From NCBI GenBank assembly GCA_937900065.1, contig CALCDS010000066.1:1-28551 (forward strand): DNA of 28,551 nt. The letters are read 5' to 3'. Shown here piece by piece: positions 1 through 8,420 of this stretch; the stretch's first letter is position 1, and each line of letters opens with the position of its first letter. This DNA is from an uncultured Clostridiaceae bacterium (GTDB taxonomy: Bacteria > Bacillota > Clostridia > Clostridiales > Oxobacteraceae). Both the position numbers and the translations under genes were made by a program. Under the pieces are notes generated by a model, which worked only from the letters and a program-made list of their open reading frames with translations, was not told where the DNA came from and searched no databases.

Positions 1-57
1 CGATCTGATCATTGTAAAATGATGGACTGGACTGATTTCGTTTCAAGGAGGGATAAA

Positions 58-1308
58 ATGAAATCAAGCATGATTCGCGATATAAATATGTCTGAGTCAG
101 GCATAAGGAAGATGAAATGGGTAAAAGGCTATATGCCCGTTCTTTCGGCGATAGAGAAAGAGTTCATAGAAGAAAAACCTTTCTCAGGCAGGAAAATAAC
201 CATGTCTATACATCTTGAAGCTAAGACCGCTTATCTGGCAGAGGTATTGAGATCGGGCGGAGCACAGGTCGCAATAACCGGAAGCAATCCGCTGTCAACT
301 CAGGATGATGTTGCAGCAGCGCTTGCCTCTGATGGATTAAATGTGTACGCATGGCATAATGCCACAAATAAAGAATACGAGGAGCATCTAAATGCTGCAC
401 TTGACATAGGCCCTGACATAATAATAGATGATGGAGGGGACCTGGTAAATATGCTCCACTCAAAAAAGGTCGATCTGATACCCAATATCATCGGAGGATG
501 CGAGGAAACGACCACAGGCGTGATGAGGCTTAAGGCAAGGGAAAGGGAGGGCCTCCTCAAGTTTCCGATGGTATCGGTAAACGGTGCCTATTGCAAATAT
601 TTGTTTGACAACAGGTATGGGACCGGACAGTCGGTATGGGACGGCATAATGAGGACCACAAATTTGATTGTTGCCGGTAAAAATGTTGTTGTGTTCGGTT
701 ACGGCTGGTGCGGAAAGGGAGTGTCAATGAGGGCAAAAGGATTGGGAGCCAATGTGATAGTATGTGAAGTCAATCCAATAAAAGCTCTCGAGGCATATAT
801 GGATGGCTTTAAAGTAATGCCCGCTATAGAGGCTGCGGCAATCGGCGATATGTTCATAACCGTTACCGGAGATAAAAAGGTGATCACCAGGGAGCACTAC
901 AAGGTCATGAAAAATGGAGCCATACTTGCTAATGCCGGACATTTTGATGTTGAAGTCTGGAAACCTGATCTTGAAGATATGTGCATTGAAAAGAGAGTAA
1001 TGAGAAACAACATAACAGGCTATGTGATGAAGGATGGAAGGATACTTAATCTTTTAGCTGAAGGAAGGCTCGTGAACCTGGCTTCCGGCGACGGCCATCC
1101 GGCTGAAATCATGGATATGAGTTTTGCTCTGCAGGCCCTATCAGCAAGATATATATGCAAAAATGAGGGAAAACTCAAAAACATAGTATACGATGTCCCG
1201 GATGAAATAGATTACAAGGTAGCCAGAATGAAACTAAAGGCTATGGGAATAAGCATAGACAGCTTGACTGAAGAGCAGAAGAAATATTTGAGAGGCTGGG
1301 GTGAATGA
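58..1308 (+). CDS. ahcY: Adenosylhomocysteinase (S-adenosyl-L-homocysteine hydrolase)
   Basis: Cytosolic NAD-dependent enzyme that reversibly splits S-adenosylhomocysteine into adenosine and homocysteine, removing the product that inhibits methyltransferases. The N-terminal half carries the family sequence SIHLEAKTAYL. The middle has the Rossmann NAD-binding motif GYGWCGKG (about residue 210), and the C-terminal part contains the substrate segments around NNITGYV and SGDGHPAEIMDMSF. At 416 residues it matches the shorter bacterial/archaeal form and ends at LRGWGE without the eukaryotic lysine-tyrosine tail. A frame extension runs up to 19, but the AAGGAGGG ribosome site at 45-52 sits just before the ATG at 58, so I chose 58. 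The stop overlaps the start of the next gene (ATGA), implying translational coupling. Any promoter lies outside the window. Family assignment is firm. Confidence 0.95.
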   Translation: MKSSMIRDINMSESGIRKMKWVKGYMPVLSAIEKEFIEEKPFSGRKITMSIHLEAKTAYLAEVLRSGGAQVAITGSNPLSTQDDVAAALASDGLNVYAWHNATNKEYEEHLNAALDIGPDIIIDDGGDLVNMLHSKKVDLIPNIIGGCEETTTGVMRLKAREREGLLKFPMVSVNGAYCKYLFDNRYGTGQSVWDGIMRTTNLIVAGKNVVVFGYGWCGKGVSMRAKGLGANVIVCEVNPIKALEAYMDGFKVMPAIEAAAIGDMFITVTGDKKVITREHYKVMKNGAILANAGHFDVEVWKPDLEDMCIEKRVMRNNITGYVMKDGRILNLLAEGRLVNLASGDGHPAEIMDMSFALQALSARYICKNEGKLKNIVYDVPDEIDYKVARMKLKAMGISIDSLTEEQKKYLRGWGE

Positions 1309-2600
1309 TGAGTATACTGCTTAAAAATGCTCAAGTGATAACTTTAAATGACGATTCCGATGTATATGATAAATGCTGCGTAGGCATAAAGCATAAAAAG
1401 ATCGATTATGTTGGACATTATTATCCGGGGATCGATGACGAATATGAAACGGTCTTGGATTGCACGGATAAGGCTGTAATGCCCGGATTTGTAAATGCGC
1501 ACACACACTCGGCCATGACTATTTTCAGAAATTATGCCGATGATATGAAACTTATGGACTGGCTGTATAAAAAGATATTTCCGCTTGAAGACAAGCTTGA
1601 TGGCGATATCGTATACTGGGCATCAAGCCTTGCAATAGTGGAGATGATAAAAAGCGGCACCACGATGTTCAATGATATGTATTTCTTCATGGATAAAACG
1701 GCCGAAGCATGCATAGATTCAGGCATAAAGGCGGCGCTGGCAAGAGGACTTTCAGGTGATGTTGCAGATAATGACGATCCTAAGATAAAAGAAGCTGTTG
1801 AACTTTATAAAAACTATAATAATGCCGGTGAAGGCAGGATAAAGGTCATGTTAAGCCCGCATGCGATATATACATGTTCGCTTCCCTATTTAAAGATGGT
1901 GGCCGAAAAATCCAGGGAGTTTAAAATACCCATACATACTCATGTATCGGAGACTAAAAGCGAGGTGGATGGTTCCATTAAAAAGTATGGAATGTCCCCT
2001 GTAAAGTTGTTGGACAACATAGAAATGCTTAAAAACGATACGGTTGCGGCTCATTGTGTGGTCGTCGATGATGATGACCTGAGAATACTTTCGCAAAGGG
2101 GCGTAAATGTAGCTCATAATCCTGAAAGCAACATGAAACTTGCAAGCGGTATCGCTCCGGTTACAAAGATGACGGATATGGGTATAAATGTATGCATAGG
2201 TACCGATGGGGCTTCAAGCAACAATAATCTTGATATGGTCGAAGAGCTTAGGATGGCTGCATATCTTCAAAAAGTACATAATGAAGATCCAACTGCGCTT
2301 CCGGTCGATGAAGTTCTCAAAATGGCAACAATAAACGGTGCAAAGGCTCTTGGATTCAAAGATTCCGGTATGATAAAAGAAGGAATGGCGGCAGATATAA
2401 TCGTGATAAACACAGATAAACCTTATTATTATCCGAGATATGATATAAAATCTGCAATCGTATATTCCGGGAGCTCTTCCGATGTTGAAACTGTTATAAT
2501 AGACGGAAGCATTGTCATGAAAAACAATGAGCTTGTTACAATGGATGAAGAAAGGATATATAGCGAAGTGGGACGCTGCGTCAAAAAACTCATAGGATAG
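1305..2600 (+). CDS. mtaD: 5-methylthioadenosine/S-adenosylhomocysteine deaminase family amidohydrolase
   Basis: A metal-dependent amidohydrolase of the TrzA/AtzA/MtaD group, which deaminates the adenine ring of S-adenosylhomocysteine, methylthioadenosine or related nucleosides. Visible motifs in order are the metal ligands HTH (residues 66-68, in NAHTHSAM), HAIYTCS, the third metal histidine in HTHVSE, the HCV segment, and GTDGASSNNNLDM near the C-terminus with the catalytic aspartate. The length of 431 residues is normal for the family. It overlaps ahcY by four bases and is probably co-translated with it, so SAH is the most likely substrate in this context. That is an inference from position, since guanine and other nucleoside deaminases share the fold. 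A second ATG follows directly at 1308 and either could be used. Confidence 0.85.
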   Translation: MMSILLKNAQVITLNDDSDVYDKCCVGIKHKKIDYVGHYYPGIDDEYETVLDCTDKAVMPGFVNAHTHSAMTIFRNYADDMKLMDWLYKKIFPLEDKLDGDIVYWASSLAIVEMIKSGTTMFNDMYFFMDKTAEACIDSGIKAALARGLSGDVADNDDPKIKEAVELYKNYNNAGEGRIKVMLSPHAIYTCSLPYLKMVAEKSREFKIPIHTHVSETKSEVDGSIKKYGMSPVKLLDNIEMLKNDTVAAHCVVVDDDDLRILSQRGVNVAHNPESNMKLASGIAPVTKMTDMGINVCIGTDGASSNNNLDMVEELRMAAYLQKVHNEDPTALPVDEVLKMATINGAKALGFKDSGMIKEGMAADIIVINTDKPYYYPRYDIKSAIVYSGSSSDVETVIIDGSIVMKNNELVTMDEERIYSEVGRCVKKLIG

Positions 2601-2715
2601 CATTATAATAAGGCAGATGCATTATAAAGTATGAATATATACCACCTATTCGTGACATAGCCAAAGGGCATGTTTCATATATATAATTGAATACATGCAA
2701 GGAGGCCCAATTTAC

Positions 2716-3558
2716 GTGGACAGGTGCGTAAAGTTGGTGAAAAATTTAAAAAATATTTTTGCCATATGTTGTATGCTCAATTCAATGCTGATTTTAACTT
2801 CATGCAGCAAGGGCGTTTTGGCAGCAAGTGACAATGAGAGGATATCTTTTTTGAAAAGATATGATATAGCGGTCAATACGGCGCGTCCATATTATAACTC
2901 ACAAGTGGTGATTCCTAAGACATTTAATACGATATGGAAAATGAGAAGTATTTTTTCAGAAGATTTATTGGACATCAAACTTGACAGGTTTAAAGGCAAG
3001 AATTGCAATATATACATGTATCCGGTATCAAAGCTTGCATTTGATGTAAGAAAAGATGATCCGGTTGAAACAAGGGCCGTGATAATAAGCTATGATGACC
3101 ATATAATATGTTCATATATTGATTTTATACTTGAGATAAGAGTGGTAGCTCCTATGTCTTTAAATGGGAAAACAATATCTGAACTATCCCAAATAAGCTG
3201 GGATGTATGGAAGGCTAAAATGGATAGCGATGACAACAAGCGCGTTGTCATATGGGAGTATTATGATTCATTGAAGTCCGGAAATTATGAAGAGGCATAT
3301 TCATATATATATGACAAAAAAAATATTTCAAAAGAATATTTTATAGATACAGCTTCTAAATTAAACCTTTCTTATATAGATTTTCTGAGCCTGGAGCAAA
3401 CAAATGAGCCTTCTGATTATGAATGCTCTTTTACAGTAAAGGCAAACATAAAAGATGGTAAAAAGATAAAAACTTGTGAAATAGTTTTCAACCTGAAAAA
3501 GGATTCATCATCAAAGGAATATGATGGATGGAAAATATACAGTGTCAAAGAAAAATGA
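2716..3558 (+). CDS. Putative lipoprotein with C-terminal NTF2-like region
   Basis: I do not recognise the family. The N-terminus has a basic start, a hydrophobic stretch and the lipobox LTSC (Cys at about residue 30), so it should be lipid-anchored on the outer face of the membrane. The middle is mixed alpha/beta with no known motif. The last ~100 residues (from WEYYDSLKSGNYEEAYSYI) look like the NTF2-like folds found at the end of many clostridial exported proteins. The start is chosen by the ribosome site: AGGAGG at 2700-2705 lies 10 bases before GTG 2716, whereas the ATG at 2695 lies upstream of that site and would encode it. The gene stands alone after the ahcY-mtaD operon. A membrane-anchored substrate-binding or stress protein is possible, but function is unknown. 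Confidence 0.75.
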   Translation: MDRCVKLVKNLKNIFAICCMLNSMLILTSCSKGVLAASDNERISFLKRYDIAVNTARPYYNSQVVIPKTFNTIWKMRSIFSEDLLDIKLDRFKGKNCNIYMYPVSKLAFDVRKDDPVETRAVIISYDDHIICSYIDFILEIRVVAPMSLNGKTISELSQISWDVWKAKMDSDDNKRVVIWEYYDSLKSGNYEEAYSYIYDKKNISKEYFIDTASKLNLSYIDFLSLEQTNEPSDYECSFTVKANIKDGKKIKTCEIVFNLKKDSSSKEYDGWKIYSVKEK

Positions 3559-3593
3559 ATATAAAAAATAGCCCGATTAGATGGGGCGTCATA

Positions 3594-3647
3594 GGGAAGT
3601 TACCACTTCCCTGCGGATTGGCACAGGATGTTTCGGCATCCTGTGCC
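3594..3647. repeat. Two inverted repeats at the edge of the mobile-element remnant
   Basis: GGGAAGT-TACC-ACTTCCC (3594-3611) is followed by an 11-bp perfect hairpin, GGCACAGGATG with loop TTTCGG (3620-3647). They lie just past the stop codon of the serine recombinase remnant on the minus strand, so the larger hairpin is probably its terminator. Together they mark the left edge of the foreign DNA; the exact attachment site cannot be read. Confidence 0.5.
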
Positions 3648-3658
3648 GTTTCCGTTTT

Positions 3659-4084
3659 CTACGGCATCAGACCGATGAAGTTATAGTAAATATCAATCTG
3701 CTGTGTGGCGTTCTTGTCACGGTACTCGCTGCGCTCATGAACTTCAATCCGCTCTACAAATTCCCGCAGGATTTCAGGGGTCAGCTCCTTGATGTCCGTA
3801 TATTTCTCTACGATTTTCAGGAAACGTTCCACATTGATGACCTTTTCCGCATGGCTTTCAATTTCCTGCTCCAGCTGTTCCATTCTGGCGGTTAAGATAT
3901 GCTGCTTATTTTCAAACCGCTGAAAAAAGGAAGCAACCAGATAAGTTGTACCACCGATTTTCATAGCCACCTTTTCTCCTATCTCTTTGAGGTCTTGTAC
4001 AGCACCGCCTAAATCTGCTTGTGCACTGCGGTCACGAAAGATGCGAATACATCGCTTCAAAACCTCTTTTAATTTCAGATAAGC
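3659..4084 (-). pseudogene. C-terminal remnant of a large serine recombinase (DUF4368-like)
   Basis: The final ~95 residues (FFQRFENKQ through IYYNFIGLMP) resemble the C-terminal domain of large serine recombinases that move clostridial transposons and integrative elements: a coiled-coil-like helix rich in Glu/Gln, then EILREFVERIEVHE and an IDIYYNFIG ending. The N-terminal catalytic resolvase domain, with its nucleophilic serine, and the zinc-ribbon domain are missing. The preceding ~45 residues (LKLKEVLKRC to KIGGTTYLVAS) do not look like recombinase and may derive from another gene joined by deletion. There is no credible start codon with a ribosome site. Base composition is clearly GC-richer than the flanking chromosome. 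I read it as a dead fragment left by an excised or decayed element. Confidence 0.7.
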
Positions 4085-4091
4085 ACACCTC

Positions 4092-4259
4092 CTACATGCT
4101 CTGTTCCATGTCCTGCTCGTACTGAGGACTGTAACCGTGCCGTTGTTTTTTCTTTTTGCTGGGTTTCCGCCGCATACGCTCTTGTTCGTATTTCTGACGC
4201 TTGGCATCCGAGTCATAGGGATTTACAAGATTTTCAACAGACTGAGCAAGGTATAAAGC
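4092..4259 (-). pseudogene. Mobile-element protein fragment, basic C-terminus in shifted frame
   Basis: About 55 residues (ALYLAQSVENLVNPYDSD then a lysine/arginine-rich tail ending in YEQDMEQSM) read as natural protein. The same frame further upstream is only a shadow of the neighbouring gene. It has no start codon of its own and overlaps the 3' end of the ORF at 4223-4594 in a different frame, which suggests a frameshift or an overlapping pair in the parental element. The highly charged tail is typical of small mobilisation or relaxosome-associated proteins, but I do not recognise the family. Confidence 0.4.
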
Positions 4260-4594
4260 ACTGTCGAGGAGAGCAGCCCCACGGCTGTCCGCTTGACCTT
4301 GAGCTTCCACGGCAGCATATCCCGGTGCCGGAGCCGCTCCGTCTGCTTCTGAAAGCCCTCCTGCAGCTGCCATTTCAGGCTGTCCTGTGACTTGTCTATC
4401 TTGTCGTTCACCGTCTGTGAGATCCTCCTGTGCTGGTCGTTTATGACCAGGCACAGCATGTCTCCCTGCTTGTCGTATATCCCCTGACAATAATCCCGGA
4501 TGGCTTTCTCGATTTCCGGAGTGGTCGGCAGGGTCGAAATATATTGCCCCAGCGCCACCATTCGTTCCAGCAGCACTGTCTGACTGTTCAGCAT
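4223..4594 (-). CDS. Small mobile-element protein with C-terminal membrane segment
   Basis: A complete 123-residue frame with ATG at 4594 and a GGGGGA ribosome-site candidate just upstream. The body is predicted helical and charged (PEIEKAIRDYCQGIYDKQGD, then DKIDKSQDSLKWQLQEGF). The end is a hydrophobic helix (TAVGLLSSTVLYTLLSLLKIL region), giving a tail-anchored layout. I do not recognise it; the setting beside a recombinase remnant suggests a mobilisation-region protein of a conjugative element. Its upstream ribosome-site region runs directly into an oppositely oriented DUF6076 fragment, so the original upstream context has been lost and expression is doubtful. Confidence 0.45.
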   Translation of the reverse strand: MLNSQTVLLERMVALGQYISTLPTTPEIEKAIRDYCQGIYDKQGDMLCLVINDQHRRISQTVNDKIDKSQDSLKWQLQEGFQKQTERLRHRDMLPWKLKVKRTAVGLLSSTVLYTLLSLLKIL

Positions 4595-5462
4595 GGCATC
4601 CCCCAGTCTGATGGAACTGCTCTATTTGGATGTTTGGGCGTATAGCGAGTTATTTGACGATATGGGCAAGGCGCTCATGGAACTGTATTCTTCTAAAGAA
4701 CAGCGGTATGTGGATGAGGTCCTGGAGGTGCTGGATACCATAGCCCCCAAACACATCTACTTTGAACTGCTTCGTCTGGAATGGCGAGACAGGCTGGAAC
4801 AGGCCAAGCGGCAGAATTATGAGAATGTGCTTGACCTGCTGCCCCGCAAGGAGCTGACCCATATTCCATCCAATCTCCACACCATGCAGGCGCAGATAAA
4901 AACGCTCTTTGCCCATGTTCTGGATTTGGACACCAGCCCCAAGGAGCCGGTGCAAAAAAAGATGGTGCGGTACTATAACTACCGTGGCGATGATCAGTTA
5001 AACACCTTTCAGTTTCAGCCCCAGCCTATGAGCTTTGAAGTCATTGACCGCAAAACCTTTACTGAGGTGCTGCATCCGAAAAATATCTATGACATGATTG
5101 ATTACTTTGTGCGAGAGTTTGTGAAGCTGGAACAGCCTGTGCGCATCTGCAAAAACTGCAAGCGGTATTTTGCCCTCTCCGGGCGTTCCGATACGGAATA
5201 CTGCAACCGCCCCATTGACGATAAGGGACGTACTTGCCGGGATGTAGGGTCAATCAAGGCTTGGACAGAAAAGCGCAAGAATGATGACATTTTCAAGGTC
5301 TACCGCCGGGAGTACAAGAAGCGCTTCGGCTGGATTAAGGCTGGGAAGATTGAGCAAGGTGATTTCTATGCTTGGAGCGAAAAGGCGAGGGAAGAAAAAG
5401 CCAAGTGTGATGCGGGGGAAATCTCCTTGCAGGAGTTTACGGAGTGGTTGAATAATAAATAG
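4593..5462 (+). pseudogene. DUF6076-type protein, N-terminally truncated
   Basis: About 285 residues with good coding character and GC content near one half, unlike the chromosome around it. A cysteine cluster near residue 185 (CKNCKRYF, then YCNRP and TC) forms a zinc-finger-like module, followed by a basic helical tail ending in EISLQEFTEWLNNK. This layout matches the DUF6076 family carried by clostridial mobile elements; no function is known. The nominal ATG at 4593 has no ribosome site and overlaps the start codon of the opposing small gene, so the true 5' end appears to have been cut off near 4600-4615 when the two fragments were joined. A strong hairpin follows the stop. Probably not expressed as intact protein. 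Confidence 0.6.
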
Positions 5463-5492
5463 ACGTATATTTAGATTTATTAGAATTTTTAT

Positions 5493-5540
5493 AAAAGGCA
5501 AGAGCATTGGCTTTGATGGTCAGTGTTCTTGCCTTTTAAT
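5493..5540. terminator. Hairpin terminator between DUF6076 remnant and lysR gene
   Basis: AAAAGGCAAGA (5493-5503) pairs with TCTTGCCTTTT (5527-5537), extended inward by several more pairs. A-rich and T-rich ends on the two sides allow it to stop transcription from both directions. The two flanking genes converge on it. Confidence 0.75.
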
Positions 5541-5566
5541 TTATAAAGCTACATAAAAATCTCGAT

Positions 5567-6469
5567 TTATGACGCGTAAAATTTTACCACTTTATTGTAT
5601 TCCTTCATAATGCTTTGCAAAATATCAACATGCTTAAAATCGCTGTGATATAAGATATTTATTTCGCGGATCATGCTGAGATTCTCAATAGGCAATACTG
5701 TAATTTCTCCTTTTTTTAATTCATCAAGACATACGCTTCGCGCGAGGATAGATACCCCTATATCCCGCCGTATGAGGTCTTTAATTGTGGCAATATTGTC
5801 GACTTCTAAGATAACATTAAAATCATCAAGCGACATGTTATTACTTTCCAAGTGAGCGGTAAACAGGTTCCTGGTTCCCGATGAGGGTCTGCGAAGAATT
5901 AAGGGCTGCTTTTTTAACTCGTTTATGGTTACCATGCTTTTCTTTGCTAAGGGGTTATTATTAGACGTGACCAGCATTAAAGAATCTGTGTCAAGTAGAA
6001 GTGAATTAATGCTGGTGTCTTGCACTTTCCCCTCGACAACGGCTAAGTCTACTTCATAATTTTTGAGCATATCATAAAGATTATTTATGGAGTCAGAAAT
6101 TATAGTTATACTTGTACCCGGATGTTTAGAACTGTACTTACCCAACACTTCTGCCACAGCATTGCTTTCAGCGGTGTGTGTTATTCCAACCGTAAGCCTC
6201 CTGACATGGTGCTGTTCATCTAATATATTTTGTTCCATCTTCTGATATAGTGCAATGCTTCTTCGGGCATACTGAATGACAATATTCCCTTCATTTGTAG
6301 GCTTTATCTCATTCCCAATACGGTTAAAAATTTTAATATTCAGTTCCTTTTCTAACTGCTTTATGTGTTGGGTTACAGCCGGTTGTGTCAAAGAAAGATG
6401 CTCTGCCGCGCGCGTGTAACTGTTAAATTCGACCACTGCTAATAAGGTGTATAATTTAGAATCAATCAT
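5567..6469 (-). CDS. LysR-family transcriptional regulator
   Basis: A DNA-binding regulator of 300 residues. The N-terminal winged helix-turn-helix (YTLLAVVEFNSYTRAAEHL, SLTQPAVTQHIKQLEKEL) is textbook LysR, followed by a linker helix and a periplasmic-binding-protein-like effector domain (from VRRLTVGITHTAESNAVAEVL). The frame is open up to a GTG at 6478, but AGAGGTGG lies across that codon and is correctly spaced for the ATG at 6469, so I start there. It is divergent from the membrane protein and antiporter genes, the usual arrangement for a LysR regulator and its target, and an 11-bp inverted repeat occupies the shared spacer. The effector is unknown; ion or pH stress is an inference from the antiporter. 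Confidence 0.9.
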   Translation of the reverse strand: MIDSKLYTLLAVVEFNSYTRAAEHLSLTQPAVTQHIKQLEKELNIKIFNRIGNEIKPTNEGNIVIQYARRSIALYQKMEQNILDEQHHVRRLTVGITHTAESNAVAEVLGKYSSKHPGTSITIISDSINNLYDMLKNYEVDLAVVEGKVQDTSINSLLLDTDSLMLVTSNNNPLAKKSMVTINELKKQPLILRRPSSGTRNLFTAHLESNNMSLDDFNVILEVDNIATIKDLIRRDIGVSILARSVCLDELKKGEITVLPIENLSMIREINILYHSDFKHVDILQSIMKEYNKVVKFYAS

Positions 6470-6484
6470 CTTGTCCACCTCTTA

Positions 6485-6521
6485 TTATAATAATTATTTA
6501 TATACACCTAAATTATTATAA
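6485..6521. promoter_or_regulatory. Candidate LysR operator (inverted repeat)
   Basis: TTATAATAATT (6485-6495) and its exact complement AATTATTATAA (6511-6521) are separated by 15 bases. They lie in the spacer between lysR and the divergent genes, just upstream of the rightward promoter candidate. The AT-rich composition weakens the signal, but an 11-of-11 match in this position fits the dyad bound by LysR regulators. Confidence 0.5.
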
Positions 6522-6522
6522 A

Positions 6523-6550
6523 TTTACTTTATTTAATTTATGACTATAAT
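6523..6550 (+). promoter_or_regulatory. Sigma-A-type promoter candidate for the membrane protein/antiporter genes
   Basis: TTTACT (6523-6528), 16-base spacer and a perfect TATAAT (6545-6550), placing a start near 6557 and a leader of about 25 bases before the ATG at 6583. The -35 is weak, as expected for an activator-dependent promoter. Confidence 0.5.
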
Positions 6551-6582
6551 GATAACATAAGTTGAGAAAGGCGGCAAGGATA

Positions 6583-7032
6583 ATGAGACAAAAACTTCTA
6601 TTCGTATGGCATGTTCTTGTTTTTAATGTTATTAAACTGCTGCCGTGCTCTTCCAGTCATTTCAATCAACAATTTTACTTGCCAACGCAAAATTGTTCCG
6701 AATATGATTCATGCTATATGAGGATTGCAAAATTCGGGAAAAAACAATCAGGATGGAAAGGCGTTCTCTTAGCTAATATTGCACTCATGCCTTTCTGCCT
6801 GCCGCTATGCTTTTCGGCAGATTTGGCAATTCATGTTATACACCTACTTTGGCTAAAAGCGGTTATTAATGTGTTCCTCGCCCTGGTGATGTTAGAAAGG
6901 TTTGACATGCTTCGCTTTCGTGACGGGCGAAATTACTTAAAACTTTTTTATCTTTTTAGTTGCTTGGCTTCATCATCATATTGGACTTTAACGTGCGTGT
7001 TTTTAGCCGCATTTGAAAATATTGTATTTTAG
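6583..7032 (+). CDS. Small integral membrane protein of unknown function
   Basis: A 149-residue protein I do not recognise. It has a hydrophobic N-terminal stretch, a short polar region with several cysteines (NCSEYDSCYM), and at least three further hydrophobic helices (GVLLANIALMPFCLPLCF, VINVFLALVML, LFYLFSCLASSSYWTLTCVFL). The frame opens at TTG 6562, but the ATG at 6583 has AAAGGCGG in front at better spacing. It lies 15 bases upstream of the antiporter gene and shares its promoter, so it may be an accessory subunit or co-regulated membrane factor. It is unusually rich in Cys and aromatic residues. Confidence 0.65.
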   Translation: MRQKLLFVWHVLVFNVIKLLPCSSSHFNQQFYLPTQNCSEYDSCYMRIAKFGKKQSGWKGVLLANIALMPFCLPLCFSADLAIHVIHLLWLKAVINVFLALVMLERFDMLRFRDGRNYLKLFYLFSCLASSSYWTLTCVFLAAFENIVF

Positions 7033-7047
7033 AGGGGGCATCTGTTC

Positions 7048-8313
7048 ATGGGATATCTTGCAAGCCATTTAAACGATACTACAATAATTCTTATATCTTT
7101 ATCTATAATTTTGCTGGCTGGATTTTTGGTTACCCGTATAACAAAATTGCTAAAGCTGCCTAACGTGACCGGATATATTATCGCCGGCGTATTAATTGGT
7201 CCCTATGTGTTGAATTTAATTCCTCATGAGATGGTTGACAATATGAGCTTTATCAGCGATATTGCTTTGGCGTTTATTGCCTTTGGAGTAGGCCGTTTCT
7301 TCAAAAAAGAAGCCTTTCAGGAAACTGGATTTGGGGTCATCACCGTTACTCTGCTGGAATCCTTACTTGCAGGAGTTTTGGTAACTTTATCTTTGTATTT
7401 CCTGTTTCGCTTAGATTGGAGTTTTTGCCTGTTGTTAGGAGCTATCGCAACTGCTACGGCCCCAGCCAGCACAATGGTTACTATACGGCAATATCATGCC
7501 CGCGGCAATTTTGTAAATATATTATTACAGGTAGCTGCGTTTGACGACGCTGTATGTTTGATAGTGTTCAGCGTGGCAGCCATCGTAGTTAACGCCAGCG
7601 CTGGGGCGAATGTTTCTGCCTCTGATGTTTTGATGCCTATGGTATACAATGCCGGAGCGTTGGTGCTCGGCTTTATAAGCGGCATTATATTGGGGAAACT
7701 CATGACGCCTAAACGGAGTGAGGATAATCGGCTGATTTTGACCATTTCACTTCTTTTAGGTATTGCGGGGTTGTGTGCTGCGGTAGATGTATCCCCGTTG
7801 CTTTCCTGTATGTTGTTTGGCACTACATATATCAACATGACAAAGGATAAAGAATTATACAAACAGGTTGAACGATTTACTCCCCCTATTTTATCCATTT
7901 TCTTTGTGGTATCGGGCATGAGCTTGGACATAAGTTCATTTGGCACATTAGGAATAGTGGGCATATCGTATTTTATTATTCGGATAGCAGGGAAATATCT
8001 TGGCGCTTATTTAGGGTGCCTTATAGCAAAGACTACTAAGGAAGTAAGAAATTACTTAGGGTTGGCCTTGATTCCTCAAGCGGGAGTAGCCATCGGACTT
8101 GCTTTTTTAGGCAAACGAATTTTACTTGATAATATGGGGAATATGCTATTGACGATTATTTTATCATCTTCGGTTCTGTATGAGTTAATCGGGCCAGCCT
8201 GTGCTAAAATTGCCCTGATCCGTTCCGGGGCAATAAAAAAGAACAAGATAGCCATTGAGACAGAAAAAGATGAACAACAGATTGAATCCCCCATGAAGAG
8301 CAAAACATGCTAA
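7048..8313 (+). CDS. Cation/proton antiporter, CPA2 (NapA/KefB-like) family
   Basis: A 421-residue polytopic membrane protein that should exchange Na+ or K+ for protons. About 12 hydrophobic helices are visible. Family signatures include LPNVTGYIIAGVLIGPYVL near the start, the re-entrant/unwound region GAIATATAPASTMVTIRQY, the FDDAVCLIVFSVAA helix with the paired acidic residues that bind the cation, and LGLALIPQAGVAIGLAFL. The C-terminus is a short charged tail (IETEKDEQQIESP), with no TrkA-N/RCK nucleotide domain, so it is not a full-length KefB-type channel. AGAGGGGG upstream is a strong ribosome site. It is the last gene of the LysR-divergent unit and is followed by a hairpin. The exact ion is not readable. 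Confidence 0.9.
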   Translation: MGYLASHLNDTTIILISLSIILLAGFLVTRITKLLKLPNVTGYIIAGVLIGPYVLNLIPHEMVDNMSFISDIALAFIAFGVGRFFKKEAFQETGFGVITVTLLESLLAGVLVTLSLYFLFRLDWSFCLLLGAIATATAPASTMVTIRQYHARGNFVNILLQVAAFDDAVCLIVFSVAAIVVNASAGANVSASDVLMPMVYNAGALVLGFISGIILGKLMTPKRSEDNRLILTISLLLGIAGLCAAVDVSPLLSCMLFGTTYINMTKDKELYKQVERFTPPILSIFFVVSGMSLDISSFGTLGIVGISYFIIRIAGKYLGAYLGCLIAKTTKEVRNYLGLALIPQAGVAIGLAFLGKRILLDNMGNMLLTIILSSSVLYELIGPACAKIALIRSGAIKKNKIAIETEKDEQQIESPMKSKTC

Positions 8314-8322
8314 AAGTAAAAT

Positions 8323-8349
8323 AAAGAGTATGGAGAACCCATACTCTTT
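8323..8349 (+). terminator. Hairpin after the antiporter gene
   Basis: AAAGAGTATGG (8323-8333) pairs perfectly with CCATACTCTTT (8339-8349) around a 5-base loop, starting 10 bases after the stop. There is no long T-run beyond the stem, so termination may be partial. Confidence 0.55.
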
Positions 8350-8377
8350 GCCGGTAGACCTTTAACAGTCTCCCTTG

Positions 8378-8418
8378 AAAAGATACAGTACCACCTAACC
8401 ACAGGGTTGTGCTGTATC
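8378..8418 (-). terminator. Terminator of the 16-residue-repeat protein gene
   Basis: On the minus strand GATACAG...CTGTATC forms a stem (8418-8412 with 8388-8382), extended by CAC/GTG and AACC/GGTT pairs and followed by TTTT. It begins directly after the stop codon at 8421. Confidence 0.6.
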
Positions 8419-8420
8419 TC

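Noticed and set aside
4260..4490. Upstream part of the long minus-strand frame ending at 4092
   Set aside because: Its composition (Gly/Ala/Arg/Gln-rich) is that of a shadow of the opposing or overlapping frame; only the last ~55 residues look like real protein.
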